Both the position numbers and the translations under genes were made by a program. The notes under the pieces were generated by a model. That model made no database searches. It saw nothing but the letters and a program-made list of their open reading frames with translations, and was not told the origin of the DNA. A stretch of 42,097 nt of DNA from an uncultured Oscillospiraceae bacterium (GTDB lineage Bacteria > Bacillota > Clostridia > Oscillospirales > Oscillospiraceae). Location of the stretch: the NCBI GenBank assembly GCA_947624385.1, contig CANQJZ010000018.1, forward strand, positions 1 through 42,097, given 5' to 3'. Of this stretch, positions 1-8,925 are shown piece after piece (the stretch's first letter is position 1; each line of letters starts with the position of its first letter).

Positions 1-685
1 GGTGCGGCTGGCCGGACCTGGCGCGGTGCTGGAAAGGACGATACGGGACCAGGGCCTGTGGGACAGCTGGACGGAGGGGCGGCAGATCCTGGATGGGACC
101 TTGCAGGACGTCACATACGGGACGATAGAACGGATGCTCAGCGTGTTTGAAAAGGGCGCCCAGACGGACCCGGACTGCATGCAGCATCTGGCGGACCTGT
201 ATTACGCAGGGATAGATATGGACATGGGAAGATTCCACGCGGAGGGCATGCTGCTGCCCCGGAGCCGGGAGAAGTCCCAGTACTGGGAGAAGAAGGCGGC
301 CGCGGCGGGTCATAGCATCGCCCTGTTCAACCAGGGGCTGGAGGCGCTGCTGGCCGGGGACCTGGACCGGGCCGAGCAGCTGGGTCAGCGCTCCGTGCAG
401 TCCAAGGTTGGCGAGCATATCAGCGACGGCCATTACCTGCTGGCGCTGGTGGAGATGGTCCGATGGAAGCAGCATTTGGATGCCGCAGGAAACGCCCTGG
501 GCGGCGGGGATGGATCCAACGCGGGCGATATGTACTATGGCCATATGCAATACCAAAAGATCGAGAACGAGCTGACCGCGGCGCTCGCCAAGGGCCGAGG
601 CTCCCGGGAGAACAGGCTCAACATGCTCAATTGCTCTTCGGGACTGCGCAGTACATACGGGAAACAGTACAATTTTGGCAAGTAA
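1..685 (+). CDS. Sel1/TPR-like repeat protein, 5' truncated by window edge
   Basis: The reading frame is open from the left edge to a stop at 685, so the N-terminus is probably outside the window. The visible 227 residues are helical and Ala/Gly/Leu-rich. Stretches around residues 50-75 (DPDCMQHLADLYYAGIDM) and 95-130 (AAAAGHSIALFNQGLEALL) resemble Sel1/TPR repeats, which usually serve as protein-interaction scaffolds. There is no signal peptide or membrane segment in the visible part. The VWA gene starts 26 bp downstream, so the two are likely co-transcribed. The substrate or partner cannot be named; assignment to the Sel1 class is by pattern only. Confidence 0.55.
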   Translation, partial: VRLAGPGAVLERTIRDQGLWDSWTEGRQILDGTLQDVTYGTIERMLSVFEKGAQTDPDCMQHLADLYYAGIDMDMGRFHAEGMLLPRSREKSQYWEKKAAAAGHSIALFNQGLEALLAGDLDRAEQLGQRSVQSKVGEHISDGHYLLALVEMVRWKQHLDAAGNALGGGDGSNAGDMYYGHMQYQKIENELTAALAKGRGSRENRLNMLNCSSGLRSTYGKQYNFGK

Positions 686-711
686 GTATGTACAGACAGG
701 GAGGAGCCGAT

Positions 712-1488
712 ATGTCAGAGTCAGGGCGCATCATGCAGCCGCGTCCTCTGCTGCCCGTGATCCTCGTGCTGGATACATCCGATGCCATGTGTGGGGAGAG
801 GATCGGCGCGCTCAACGGGGCGATGGAGGAGCTTCTGCGGAGGCTGAAGCAGCCGGGCTGGAGCGGAGAGGCCGATGTGCGCGTGGGAGTGATGCAGTTC
901 GGCAGCGCCTGTCGGTGGGTCACTGGGAGGGAGCTGGTGCCAGTGCACGAGCTGGTCTGGAAGGCGCTGGAGACCCATGGCTCGACGGCCCTGGGCACGG
1001 CGCTGAAAGAGCTGGACGACATGCTCTCCCGCCAGGGCCGGGACCTTTTCCGCACCCGCTTTACCGTATACCGGCCGGTGATCGTCCTTGTGTCAGACGG
1101 TCTGGCATATGACGACTGGGAGGGCCCGCTGGAGGCCATCCGGCAGAACGAATGGTATCAGCGCGCGGTGAAATGCGCCATCGCGGTGGGCGATGACGCG
1201 GACGCCGCGCTGTTGGCGCAGATCGTACAGGGCGGGGGAGCCGTGGCCGAAGCGGACGACAGAGCGCAGCTGGAACATGCGCTCGTGTGCGGGACCATAG
1301 AATGCTGCGGGGAAAGCATACAGCTGGGAGACCGATCGGTGTCGGACCCCGCCGAGCCCTGGGGAGGGGCGATCTGGAAAGTGGAGAACGACACGCGGCC
1401 GGATCGGCAGGAGCGGGACGACGGAGAGAGCCCCTGGGGCGGAGAAGATGAGAGCTCCAGGCGGACTGCGCCGGTCTTCCGCGGCTGA
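712..1488 (+). CDS. VWA (von Willebrand factor A) domain protein, TerY-like
   Basis: A 258-residue protein. ATG 712 is chosen because AGGGAGGAG lies just upstream; a longer in-frame ORF from 463 overlaps the preceding gene and is rejected. Residues 15-190 look like a cytoplasmic VWA domain: a hydrophobic strand and LDTSDAM in the MIDAS position, GSTALG as the Thr loop and VSDGLAYDDW as the Asp loop. The fold resembles TerY/YfbK-type VWA proteins, which act as metal-dependent protein-interaction modules. The usual D-x-S-x-S motif reads D-T-S-D-A here, so its last Ser is replaced and metal binding may be altered. The C-terminal 60 residues are charged and low in complexity. It follows the Sel1-like gene in a likely operon. 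Confidence 0.7.
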   Translation: MSESGRIMQPRPLLPVILVLDTSDAMCGERIGALNGAMEELLRRLKQPGWSGEADVRVGVMQFGSACRWVTGRELVPVHELVWKALETHGSTALGTALKELDDMLSRQGRDLFRTRFTVYRPVIVLVSDGLAYDDWEGPLEAIRQNEWYQRAVKCAIAVGDDADAALLAQIVQGGGAVAEADDRAQLEHALVCGTIECCGESIQLGDRSVSDPAEPWGGAIWKVENDTRPDRQERDDGESPWGGEDESSRRTAPVFRG

Positions 1489-1597
1489 GAGACAGGACGG
1501 GCGGCGGAGAGCGCCGGGAAAACGGCCGTAAGCCCCTCCGGCGGGAGCGTCAAAAACGGCGGCGGCGGAGCGGGGCGGTTTTTGTGCAAAAACGCCT

Positions 1598-1626
1598 TTG
1601 ACGGCGAGGCCGCCGACGGGTATAAT
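1598..1626 (+). promoter_or_regulatory. Sigma-A promoter of the MATE gene
   Basis: TTGACG (1598-1603), a 17-bp spacer and TATAAT (1621-1626). It lies in the gap between the VWA gene and the MATE gene and would start transcription near 1633. Confidence 0.8.
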
Positions 1627-1634
1627 CAAAATAC

Positions 1635-1685
1635 AACGTGTAGCACGACTGCGTAAACCCGGTTGCGTGCTGCACGTTCTTTTTT
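1635..1685 (+). terminator. Leader hairpin with U-run before the MATE gene (possible attenuator)
   Basis: AACGTG-T-AGCACG (1635-1647) pairs with CGTGCT-G-CACGTT (1666-1678), followed by a run of six T. It sits between the promoter and the start codon at 1704, so it is in the transcribed leader. It looks like an intrinsic terminator used as an attenuator, or a 5' stabilising hairpin. Confidence 0.6.
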
Positions 1686-1703
1686 GTGTGAAAGGAAGTC
1701 AAA

Positions 1704-3143
1704 ATGGAAAAGGAAGCAAATGCGTTCCTGGGCTCCGAGAGCGTGGGAAAGCTCATGGGAAAGTACGCCGTGCCCTGCATCATCTCCCTGCTGGTGGGGG
1801 CGCTTTATAACATCGTGGACCAGATATTCATCGCCAACGCCGCCTATCTGGGCTCCTACGGCAACGCCGCCAACACGGTGGTGTTCCCCCTCACGGTCAT
1901 CGCTCTGGCCATCGCCGTCATGATAGGCGACGGCTGCTGCGCCTTTGTGAGCCTGAGCCTGGGCAAAAATGAGACGGCGGACGCAAGAAAGAGCGTGGGT
2001 AATGCGGTGGTCATGACCGTCGTAAGCGGCGTCGCGCTGTGCGCGGTGTATCTCATCTTCGCCGACCCCATCATCGCCCTGTTCGGCGGCACGGTCAACG
2101 ACGAGACCTTCCGGTATTCTCAGGAGTACTTCTTCTGGATAACCCTGGGCGTGCCCTTTTATATGTTCGGTCAGGCTATGAACCCCATCATCCGGGCGGA
2201 CGGCTCCCCCAGGTTCGCCATGGCGTCCACCCTGGCCGGGGCGGTGCTCAACATCATCCTGGACCCGGTATTCATCTTCGTCTTCCGGTGGGGCATGATG
2301 GGCGCGGCAGTGGCCACGGTGCTGGGCCAGGTGGTCACGGCGGCGCTGGCGGTGTGGTATCTGGCGCATATGCGGCTGGTCCGTCCGGCCAAGAGCGACT
2401 ACCGGGTAAACGGGTATATCGCCGGGCGCACACTGACGCTGGGCGTCACCAGCTTTTTGTCCCAGATCTCTCTGGTCATGGCGATGGCCGCCATCAACAA
2501 CATGCTGCGCAAGTATGGCGCGCTGGACCCGGTATTCGGCCAGGCCCAGTACGCCCAGATCCCTATGGCGGTGGTGGGCATCGTGATGAAGTTCTTCCAG
2601 ATCGTCATCTCCGTCGTGGTGGGCATGGCGGCGGGGTGCATCCCCATCGCCGGGTACAACATGGGCGCGGGGCTCAAAGGCCGGGTGCGGAGCCTTTTTA
2701 CACGCCTGTTGGCGGCGGAGGCCGCCGTGGGTGCCGTGGCGCTCATTATCGTAGAGTGCTTCCCCGGGCAATTGATAGCCATCTTCGGCGCTGCCAACGA
2801 GAGCGCCTATTATACAGACTTTGCCCTGCGGTCCTTCCGCGTCTATCTGTGCATGGTGATCTTCGCCTGCGTGAACAAGGCCTGCTTTATCTTCCTGCAG
2901 GCTATGGGCAAAGCGCTGGCGTCCACGGTACTGTCCATGGTGCGGGAGATCGTGTTCGGCGTGGGGCTGGCGCTGCTCCTGCCCCGGTTCTTCGGACTGG
3001 ACGGGGTGCTGTACTCCATGCCGGTGTCCGACGCGCTGACCTTCCTGATCGCTGCGGCGCTGATCGCAAGGACCTACAAGGAACTGGGAAGAGAGGAAAA
3101 GCCTGTCATCCAAGGCAGGGCCCAGGTGCTATCCAAGGCATAG
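1704..3143 (+). CDS. MATE-family multidrug/cation antiporter
   Basis: A 479-residue, 12-helix membrane protein of typical MATE length. These exporters move drugs, metabolites or toxic cations out of the cell using a Na+ or H+ gradient. The N-terminus matches the MepA-like branch (GKLMGKYAVPCIISLLVGAL, then VDQIFIANAAYLG), and the second half has the duplicated helix bundle (FFQIVISVVVGMAAGCIPI). The start is ATG 1704 behind GGAAG. It stands alone between a strong sigma-A promoter and a terminator at 3147-3180. The hairpin in its leader suggests regulated read-through. The substrate is not inferable from sequence. Confidence 0.92.
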   Translation: MEKEANAFLGSESVGKLMGKYAVPCIISLLVGALYNIVDQIFIANAAYLGSYGNAANTVVFPLTVIALAIAVMIGDGCCAFVSLSLGKNETADARKSVGNAVVMTVVSGVALCAVYLIFADPIIALFGGTVNDETFRYSQEYFFWITLGVPFYMFGQAMNPIIRADGSPRFAMASTLAGAVLNIILDPVFIFVFRWGMMGAAVATVLGQVVTAALAVWYLAHMRLVRPAKSDYRVNGYIAGRTLTLGVTSFLSQISLVMAMAAINNMLRKYGALDPVFGQAQYAQIPMAVVGIVMKFFQIVISVVVGMAAGCIPIAGYNMGAGLKGRVRSLFTRLLAAEAAVGAVALIIVECFPGQLIAIFGAANESAYYTDFALRSFRVYLCMVIFACVNKACFIFLQAMGKALASTVLSMVREIVFGVGLALLLPRFFGLDGVLYSMPVSDALTFLIAAALIARTYKELGREEKPVIQGRAQVLSKA

Positions 3144-3146
3144 AAT

Positions 3147-3180
3147 AAAGGAACGCTGGCAAAGCGCCAGCGTTCCTTTT
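3147..3180. terminator. Bidirectional terminator between MATE and livF
   Basis: A GC-rich stem (GGAACGCTGGC with GCCAGCGTTCC) is flanked by AAA and TTTT. It can end both the plus-strand MATE transcript and the minus-strand liv operon. Confidence 0.85.
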
Positions 3181-3202
3181 GCTTTTCGGACGGTTTTAAC
3201 GC

Positions 3203-3904
3203 TTACCCGCCCAAGTACGCTTTTTTGATGGCGTCGCTCTCGGCCAGCTCCTTGCCGGTGCCGGACAGGGCGATGGCGCCGGATTCCAGCACGTAGGCCC
3301 GGTCCGCGATCTGCAGGGCCATCTCCGCGTTCTGCTCCACCAGCAAAATGGTGGTGCCGGAGGCGTGAAATTCCCGGATGATGTTGAAGATCTCCTCCAC
3401 CAGAATGGGGGCCAGGCCCATGGACGGTTCGTCCAGCATGAGAAGCTTGGGGTGGCTCATGAGCGCACGGCCCATGGCCAGCATCTGCTGCTCGCCGCCG
3501 GAGAGAGTGCCGGCGATCTGGCTGCGGCGCTCCTTCAGGCGGGGGAAGTGGGCGAAAACTCTTTCAAAGTCCTCGTCGGGGACCTTCTTCTGGATGTACC
3601 CGCCCATTTCCAGGTTCTCCATGACGGTCATCTGCAGGAAGATGCGGCGGCCCTCCGGGACCTGGGCCAGGCCCTTGGCGGGCAGCTTGTACCCGTCGGT
3701 GTGAGTGATGTCCTCGCCCAGGAAGGTTATCTTGCCGTTGCGGGGGTGCATGATGCCGGAGATGGTCTTCAGGGTGGTGGATTTGCCCGCGCCGTTGGCG
3801 CCGATCAGGGCCACGACCTCGCCCTCGTTCACGTCGAAGGAGATGCCCTTGATGGCGTGGATGGCGCCGTAAAATACGTCGATGTTCTCAACGGTCAGCA
3901 TCAT
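3203..3904 (-). CDS. livF: Branched-chain amino-acid ABC transporter ATP-binding protein LivF
   Basis: A 233-residue cytoplasmic ABC ATPase. It has Walker A GANGAGKS (residues 35-42), signature LSGGEQQ (134-140) and Walker B LLMLDEP (154-160). The QVPEGRRIF segment is typical of LivF. With LivG it powers uptake of branched-chain or related amino acids by the LivHM permease. It is the last gene of the minus-strand order SBP-livH-livM-livG-livF and starts one base after the livG stop, so translation is probably coupled. The length is normal and all catalytic motifs are intact. Confidence 0.95.
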   Translation of the reverse strand: MMLTVENIDVFYGAIHAIKGISFDVNEGEVVALIGANGAGKSTTLKTISGIMHPRNGKITFLGEDITHTDGYKLPAKGLAQVPEGRRIFLQMTVMENLEMGGYIQKKVPDEDFERVFAHFPRLKERRSQIAGTLSGGEQQMLAMGRALMSHPKLLMLDEPSMGLAPILVEEIFNIIREFHASGTTILLVEQNAEMALQIADRAYVLESGAIALSGTGKELAESDAIKKAYLGG

Positions 3905-3905
3905 G

Positions 3906-4745
3906 TTATTTTGCCCCCTTCTTGCCCAGGTACGCCTCGATGACCACCGGGTCGTTCTTGATCTGGTCCGGGTCGCCCTTGGCGATGACCTTGCCGTAGT
4001 TGACCACGCAGATGCCCTCGCAGATGCCCATGACCAGGTTCATGTCGTGCTCGATGAGCAGCACCGCGATCTGGAACATGTCGCGAATGCGGCGAATGTT
4101 CTCCATCAGCTCCTCCGTCTCGGAGGGGTTCATGCCGGCGGCCGGCTCGTCCAGCAGCAGCAGGCAGGGGTTGGTGGCCAGGGCCCGCAATATCTCCAGC
4201 CGGCGCTGGGCGCCGTAGGGCAGGGAGCCCGCTTCCGCGTCGGCCAGGTCCTCCATGTTGAAGATGCTCAAAAGCTCCATGGCCCGCTCCCGGGCGATGC
4301 GCTCGCTGCGGAAGAAGCCGGGCAGACGGATGATGCTGGACAGGACATTGTAGTCCATCTCGTCGTGCAGACCCACCAGAATGTTCTCCATGACCGTCAT
4401 GGCGGAGAAAAGACGGATGTTCTGGAACGTGCGGGCGATGCCCAGCTTGCAGACCTGGCTGGTCTTGAGGCCCTTGGTGGACTTGCCGTCCAGCAATATG
4501 GTGCCGCGGGTGGGCTGGTAGACGTTGGTCAGCAGGTTGAAGATGGTGGTCTTGCCCGCGCCGTTGGGGCCGATGAGGCCGGCGATCTCCGTGCGGCCGA
4601 TGGTCAGGTTGAAGTCGTCCACGGCCACAAGGCCGCCAAAGTCGATGCCCAGGTGGTGGGTCTCCAGAATGGGGGACTTGTCGATGTCCCGTTCGGGGAT
4701 GACGCTGCCGCTCGGTACCGGGACCAGCTTGACTTTATTTGCCAT
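3906..4745 (-). CDS. livG: Branched-chain amino-acid ABC transporter ATP-binding protein LivG
   Basis: A 279-residue ABC ATPase with Walker A GPNGAGKT (59-66), the LivG-type signature LPYGAQRR (175-182) and Walker B LLLLDEP (195-201). The RTFQNIRLF Q-loop is characteristic of LivG. About 25 extra residues precede the usual LivG start (ETHHLGIDFGG), and the ATG at 4745 overlaps the livM coding end by 11 bp, so the extension may be genuine. It pairs with LivF on the cytoplasmic face of the LivHM channel. Confidence 0.95.
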   Translation of the reverse strand: MANKVKLVPVPSGSVIPERDIDKSPILETHHLGIDFGGLVAVDDFNLTIGRTEIAGLIGPNGAGKTTIFNLLTNVYQPTRGTILLDGKSTKGLKTSQVCKLGIARTFQNIRLFSAMTVMENILVGLHDEMDYNVLSSIIRLPGFFRSERIARERAMELLSIFNMEDLADAEAGSLPYGAQRRLEILRALATNPCLLLLDEPAAGMNPSETEELMENIRRIRDMFQIAVLLIEHDMNLVMGICEGICVVNYGKVIAKGDPDQIKNDPVVIEAYLGKKGAK

Positions 4746-5823
4746 TGTCAGCGCCTCCTTCCACGGTCTGCGCGGCTGGTTTCCTGCGGACCAGCTTCTG
4801 CTTGATGATGTTGAGGTAGCCCTTCAGGGTGGGGTTGTTGGTGATGAGCATGACCAGGATGAGCACGATGGCGTAGATCAGCATCCGGTAATCGGAGAAC
4901 TGACGCAGGGCCTCGGGCAGGACCGTGAGGACCGTGGCGGCGATGATGGAGCCCAGCATGTTGCCCAGACCGCCCAGCACCACGAACACCAGAACCAGGA
5001 TGGAGGTGTTAAAGTCGAACTTGTTGGCGACGACGGTGGAGTAGTTCTCAGCGAACAGCGTGCCGGCCGCGCCAGCCAGAGCGGCGGAGATGACGAAAGC
5101 CATCAGCCGGTACTTGGTCACGTTGATGCCCACGGATTCCGCAGCGATGCGGTTGTCCCGTATGGCCTTGATGGCACGGCCGGAGCGGCTGTTGACCAGG
5201 TTGAACACGATCACCAGCGTTATCATCACCAGCACAAAGCCGATGGTGAAGGTGGACAGCTTTGTGATGCCGCCGATGCCCATAGGGCCGGCGATGATGA
5301 GCTTGCCGCCCTCGGCCAGGTTGGTCTTGTCGCTCAAAAAGCTCAACTGCATGCCGTTGGCGTCCACGCCCACATAGAGGTTATTGATGATGCTCTTGAT
5401 GATCTCGCCAAAGGCCAGGGTGACGATGGCCAGATAGTCGCCCTTGAGCCGCAGGACCGGGATGCCGATAAGCACGCCGGCGATGGCGGCGAATATGGCG
5501 CCCACCACCATGCCGATGCACAGCCGGAGGGTGCCGGAGGGGATGACGTTTTGCAGCGCGATGGCGGCGGTGACGCCGGTGAAGGCGCCTACGCTCATGA
5601 AGCCCGCGTGGCCCAGGCTCAGCTCGCCCAGCACGCCAACCGTCAGGTTTAGGCTCACGGCCATGACTACATAGGCGCAGATGGGCACCAGCATACCTTT
5701 CAGCGTGGAGGAGATGGACCCGGTGGATACCATGGCCTGCAGGACCACATAGGCTGCTATGACGACTCCGTATGTGATGAAATTCATACGGGAGGTTTTA
5801 TTCAGGGTCTTGTTTTTATTCAT
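4735..5823 (-). CDS. livM: Branched-chain amino-acid ABC transporter permease LivM
   Basis: A 362-residue polytopic permease with around nine predicted helices. The family core is present: LGELSLGHAGFMSVGAF, then GDYLAIVTLAFGEIIKSI, where the cytoplasmic loop contacts the ATPases. ATG 5823 is preferred over GTG 5829 because of its spacing from GAGGTG. It starts ten bases after the livH stop and overlaps livG, so all transporter parts are made from one transcript. It forms a heterodimeric membrane channel with LivH. Confidence 0.94.
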   Translation of the reverse strand: MNKNKTLNKTSRMNFITYGVVIAAYVVLQAMVSTGSISSTLKGMLVPICAYVVMAVSLNLTVGVLGELSLGHAGFMSVGAFTGVTAAIALQNVIPSGTLRLCIGMVVGAIFAAIAGVLIGIPVLRLKGDYLAIVTLAFGEIIKSIINNLYVGVDANGMQLSFLSDKTNLAEGGKLIIAGPMGIGGITKLSTFTIGFVLVMITLVIVFNLVNSRSGRAIKAIRDNRIAAESVGINVTKYRLMAFVISAALAGAAGTLFAENYSTVVANKFDFNTSILVLVFVVLGGLGNMLGSIIAATVLTVLPEALRQFSDYRMLIYAIVLILVMLITNNPTLKGYLNIIKQKLVRRKPAAQTVEGGADNGK

Positions 5824-5832
5824 ATCCACACC

Positions 5833-6714
5833 TCAGACTTTCTCGTTGACCTGCTTGCCCAGAAGCCCGGCGGGCTTGACAAGAAGGACCACGATCAGCA
5901 CGGCGAAGACGATGGCGTCGGACACCTGTGTGGAGATATACGCCTTGGCAAATATCTCGATAACGCCCAGCAAAATGCCGCCCAGCATGGCGCCGGGGAT
6001 GGAGCCGATGCCGCCGAACACGGCGGCGGTGAATGCCTTGATGCCCGGCATGGAGCCCGTGGTGGGCACCAGGGTGGGGTAGGCCGAGCACAGCAGTACG
6101 CCGGCGATGGCGGCCAGACCGGAGCCGATGGCAAAGGTCATGGAAATGGTGGAGTTGACGTTGATGCCCATGAGCTGGGCCGCGCCCTTGTCCTCCGAGC
6201 AGGCCCGCATGGCCTTGCCCATCTTCGTGTTGCCTGTGAACCAGGTCAGCACGAGCATGATGACGATGCAGGTGATGATGGTGACGACGGTCACCAGAGA
6301 GACGGTGAGCTGCCCGCCAAAGAGGGATATTTTACCCATGCCGGTGACGGAGGGGAATACCTTCGGGTTGGAGGACCAGAGCAGAAGCGCACCGTTCTGC
6401 AGGAAGTAGCTCACGCCGATAGCGGTGATCAGCACGGCCAGAGAGGGGGCAGCACGCAGGGGCTTGTAGGCCAGCCGCTCCACGACGATGCCCAGCACGG
6501 TGCACACCGCCATAGCGGCCAGAATGCCCACAAGAGGGGGGAGCTTGTAGCGGGCAACGGCGTAAAAGCATATGTACGCGCCTACCATGATCACGTCGCC
6601 GTGGGCGAAGTTCAGCATCTTGGCGATGCCGTAGACCATGGTGTAGCCCAGGGCGATGATGGCGTAGATGCTGCCCAGACTGATCCCGCTGATGAGAAAG
6701 TTCAAAAAGGCCAT
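5833..6714 (-). CDS. livH: Branched-chain amino-acid ABC transporter permease LivH
   Basis: A 293-residue permease. It begins with the family-typical segment GISLGSIYAIIALGYTMVYG followed by KMLNFAHGDVIMVGAY, and ends with GIGSIPGAMLGGILLGVIE. ATG 6714 has a strong GAAGGAGG site. It lies downstream of the substrate-binding protein gene but is separated from it by a terminator-like hairpin (6753-6800), which would give fewer permease than binding-protein transcripts. Confidence 0.95.
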   Translation of the reverse strand: MAFLNFLISGISLGSIYAIIALGYTMVYGIAKMLNFAHGDVIMVGAYICFYAVARYKLPPLVGILAAMAVCTVLGIVVERLAYKPLRAAPSLAVLITAIGVSYFLQNGALLLWSSNPKVFPSVTGMGKISLFGGQLTVSLVTVVTIITCIVIMLVLTWFTGNTKMGKAMRACSEDKGAAQLMGINVNSTISMTFAIGSGLAAIAGVLLCSAYPTLVPTTGSMPGIKAFTAAVFGGIGSIPGAMLGGILLGVIEIFAKAYISTQVSDAIVFAVLIVVLLVKPAGLLGKQVNEKV

Positions 6715-6752
6715 AGTTCAGCCTCCTTCTAGGTCATTTGGAGGGGGAGTGC

Positions 6753-6800
6753 AAAAAAATCCGGCAAAGCCGGAGCAGATGCATGAAGCGTCTGCTCCGG
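6753..6800 (-). terminator. Intercistronic terminator between the Liv binding protein and livH
   Basis: On the minus strand CCGGAGCAGA (6800-6791) pairs with TCTGCTCCGG (6779-6770), followed about ten bases later by seven T. Partial read-through would explain high binding-protein and lower permease expression. That stoichiometry is inferred. Confidence 0.75.
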
Positions 6801-6824
6801 CCGGTTTGCTCAGGTCAGAGTATA

Positions 6825-7976
6825 TCAGTCAAGGCCAACGTAAGCGCCGTCCTGGATGACCATGCCCTTGGGGCTCTTGGACACCGCGCCGGAGGCATCC
6901 CAGGTCATGCCCTCGCCGGTCAGACCGTCGAAGGTCATGGTGGTGAACTGCTCGATCATCGCGTCGCACAGCTCCTCAGCGCTCATGTCGGGGGTAGCGC
7001 CGGCGGCTTCCAGGGCCTGCTTGTAAGCGTAAACGCAGTCATAAGCGTCAGCGGCGAACTGGTTGGGGATCTCGCCGTAGAGCTCCTGATACTTCTCGAC
7101 GAAAGCCACGGTCTTCTCGTCCTCGGAGTCAGCGTTGAAGGGGGTCAGCAGCATGACGCCCTCGGCCAGAGCGGGGTCAAAGCCCTCCATGGTCAGAATG
7201 CCGTCCATGCCGTCCACGCCGAACCACTTGGGAGCGTAGCCCACGCCGGCCGCCTGGGCCAGGATCAGGGAAGCGGGCTGATAGTACATGGGCAGGAACA
7301 CCAGGTCAGCCCCGTTGGACTGGGCGTCGCTGATCTGCACGGAGAAGTCCTGGTCGTTGCCGTCGGCAAACTCGGTCTCGGAGACGATCTCCAGGCCCAG
7401 CTCTTCCGCCTTCTCCACGAAAGTGTCACGGATGCCCTTGGAGTACACGTCGTCGTTCTTCCAGATGATGGCTATCTTGGTGCCCAGGCCCTGATCGGAG
7501 ATGTATTGGGCGGAAGCGGAGCCCTGGTTGGGGTCCATGAAGCACATCTGGAACTGGTTGTCCTTGCCCTCGGTGGTAGCGGTGGAGGAAGCGGAGGGGG
7601 TCAGGGCGAAAATGCGGTCGGCGAAGGTCTCCGCAGAGGTGGCCTCGCAGGGCTTGGAAGTGACGGAGCCCAGGCTCAGCTGCATGCCCCAGTCTTTCAG
7701 GGTGTTGTAGGCGTTGACGGCCTTCTCGGCGTCGTGGGCGTCGTCCTCATAGCGCAGGTCGAACTGAATGCCGCCCTCGGCGTTGATCTCGTCAACGGCG
7801 ATCTGGGCGCCGTTGGCAGCCGCGTTGCCGTAAATGGCCGCGCCGCCGGTCAGGGGGCCGGTGCCGCCGATCTTGAAGGCGGCGCCTTCATCGGCCAGAG
7901 CGAAAACGGAGCACAGGCTCATCAGCATGGTCAGGACCATGGCGAAAGCGAGCAGCTTCTTGGTAGTGTGTTTCAT
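6825..7976 (-). CDS. Branched-chain amino-acid ABC transporter substrate-binding protein
   Basis: A 383-residue exported protein of the LivJ/LivK (periplasmic binding-protein type 1) family. ATG 7976 is chosen because it gives a clean signal peptide (MKHTTKKLLAFAMVLTMLMS, ending near ALADE) and AGAGGT lies upstream. The mature part starts with FKIGGTGPLTGGAAIYG, the usual ligand-pocket strand, and continues through DDAHDAEKAVNAYN. There is no lipobox Cys, so surface retention probably relies on the permease or a non-lipid mode. It is the first gene of the liv operon, with a strong promoter at 8044-8072. The ligand could be Leu/Ile/Val or another amino acid. Confidence 0.93.
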   Translation of the reverse strand: MKHTTKKLLAFAMVLTMLMSLCSVFALADEGAAFKIGGTGPLTGGAAIYGNAAANGAQIAVDEINAEGGIQFDLRYEDDAHDAEKAVNAYNTLKDWGMQLSLGSVTSKPCEATSAETFADRIFALTPSASSTATTEGKDNQFQMCFMDPNQGSASAQYISDQGLGTKIAIIWKNDDVYSKGIRDTFVEKAEELGLEIVSETEFADGNDQDFSVQISDAQSNGADLVFLPMYYQPASLILAQAAGVGYAPKWFGVDGMDGILTMEGFDPALAEGVMLLTPFNADSEDEKTVAFVEKYQELYGEIPNQFAADAYDCVYAYKQALEAAGATPDMSAEELCDAMIEQFTTMTFDGLTGEGMTWDASGAVSKSPKGMVIQDGAYVGLD

Positions 7977-8043
7977 TGTTTTCTTACCTCTTTCCATGTA
8001 TTTTTCCCATCGGGGCAAAGGCCCCGGTCGAAAACTTGAAAAT

Positions 8044-8072
8044 AATATAGTGGGTTTAAAATCAAATGTCAA
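8044..8072 (-). promoter_or_regulatory. Sigma-A promoter of the liv operon
   Basis: On the minus strand, TTGACA (8072-8067), a 17-bp spacer and TATATT (8049-8044). It gives a leader of about 65 nt before the binding-protein start. The rest of the 7977-8199 gap shows no further gene. Confidence 0.85.
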
Positions 8073-8199
8073 TGCGGAAAAAACAAGTTTGTAGGAATGA
8101 CAAGTATCGGGCGGACGGGCGCTTTATCTTTTTAGTCATTAAAACGAATAAAGAATGTTGTCACAAAGGGAAAGCCGCGTCATGTCCGCCTTTTGAGCC

Positions 8200-8925
8200 T
8201 CACATGAGCACTTTTGCCAGGAAGTTCTGCGCCCGCTCGGTCTGGGGATGGTCGAAAAATGCCTCCGGCGTGTTGCGCTCGGCGATGACGCCGCCGTCCA
8301 TGAAGAGGATACGGTCGCCTACTTCTTTAGCAAAGCCCATCTCGTGGGTGACCACCACCATGGTCATGCCGTCGTTGGCCAGGGACTTCATCACGTCCAG
8401 CACCTCGCCCACCATCTCCGGGTCCAGGGCGCTGGTGGGCTCGTCGAAGAGCATGACCTCCGGCTCCATGCACAGCGCCCGCACGATGGCGACCCGCTGC
8501 TTCTGCCCGCCGGAGAGCTGGCTGGGGTAGGACCCGGCCCGGTCGGCCAGACCCACCCGCTCCAAAAGCTGCATGGCCTTGGCCTCGGCCTCGGATTTGG
8601 ACTTGTGCAGCAGCTTCATGGGGGCCAGGGTCATGTTGCGCAGGATGGTCATGTGGGGGAAGAGGTTGAAGTGCTGGAACACCATGCCCATCTTCTGGCG
8701 GTGCTTGTTGATGTCGCTTTTGGGGTCGGTGATGTCCGTGCCTTTGAAGGTGATGGTGCCGCTGGTGGGGGTCTCCAGCAGGTTCAGGCAGCGCAGGAAG
8801 GTGCTCTTGCCGCCGCCGGAGGGTCCGATGACGACGACTTTTTCCCCGGGATAAATGTGCTCGTCGATGCCCTTGAGGACCAGATTGTCCCCGAATGCCT
8901 TGGTCAGGCCCTTAACGTCTATCAC
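8200..8925 (-). CDS. Polar amino-acid ABC transporter ATP-binding protein (GlnQ/HisP-like)
   Basis: A 241-residue ATPase with Walker A GPSGGGKS (34-41), signature LSGGQKQ (137-143) and Walker B VMLFDEP (157-163), followed by the PAAT-family segment [16 protein letters not shown]. It energises the adjacent permease. Its ATG at 8925 lies inside the last codons of the permease gene (14-bp overlap), so translation is coupled. It is the last gene of a three-gene minus-strand operon (binding protein, permease, ATPase). Confidence 0.95.
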   Translation of the reverse strand: MIDVKGLTKAFGDNLVLKGIDEHIYPGEKVVVIGPSGGGKSTFLRCLNLLETPTSGTITFKGTDITDPKSDINKHRQKMGMVFQHFNLFPHMTILRNMTLAPMKLLHKSKSEAEAKAMQLLERVGLADRAGSYPSQLSGGQKQRVAIVRALCMEPEVMLFDEPTSALDPEMVGEVLDVMKSLANDGMTMVVVTHEMGFAKEVGDRILFMDGGVIAERNTPEAFFDHPQTERAQNFLAKVLM

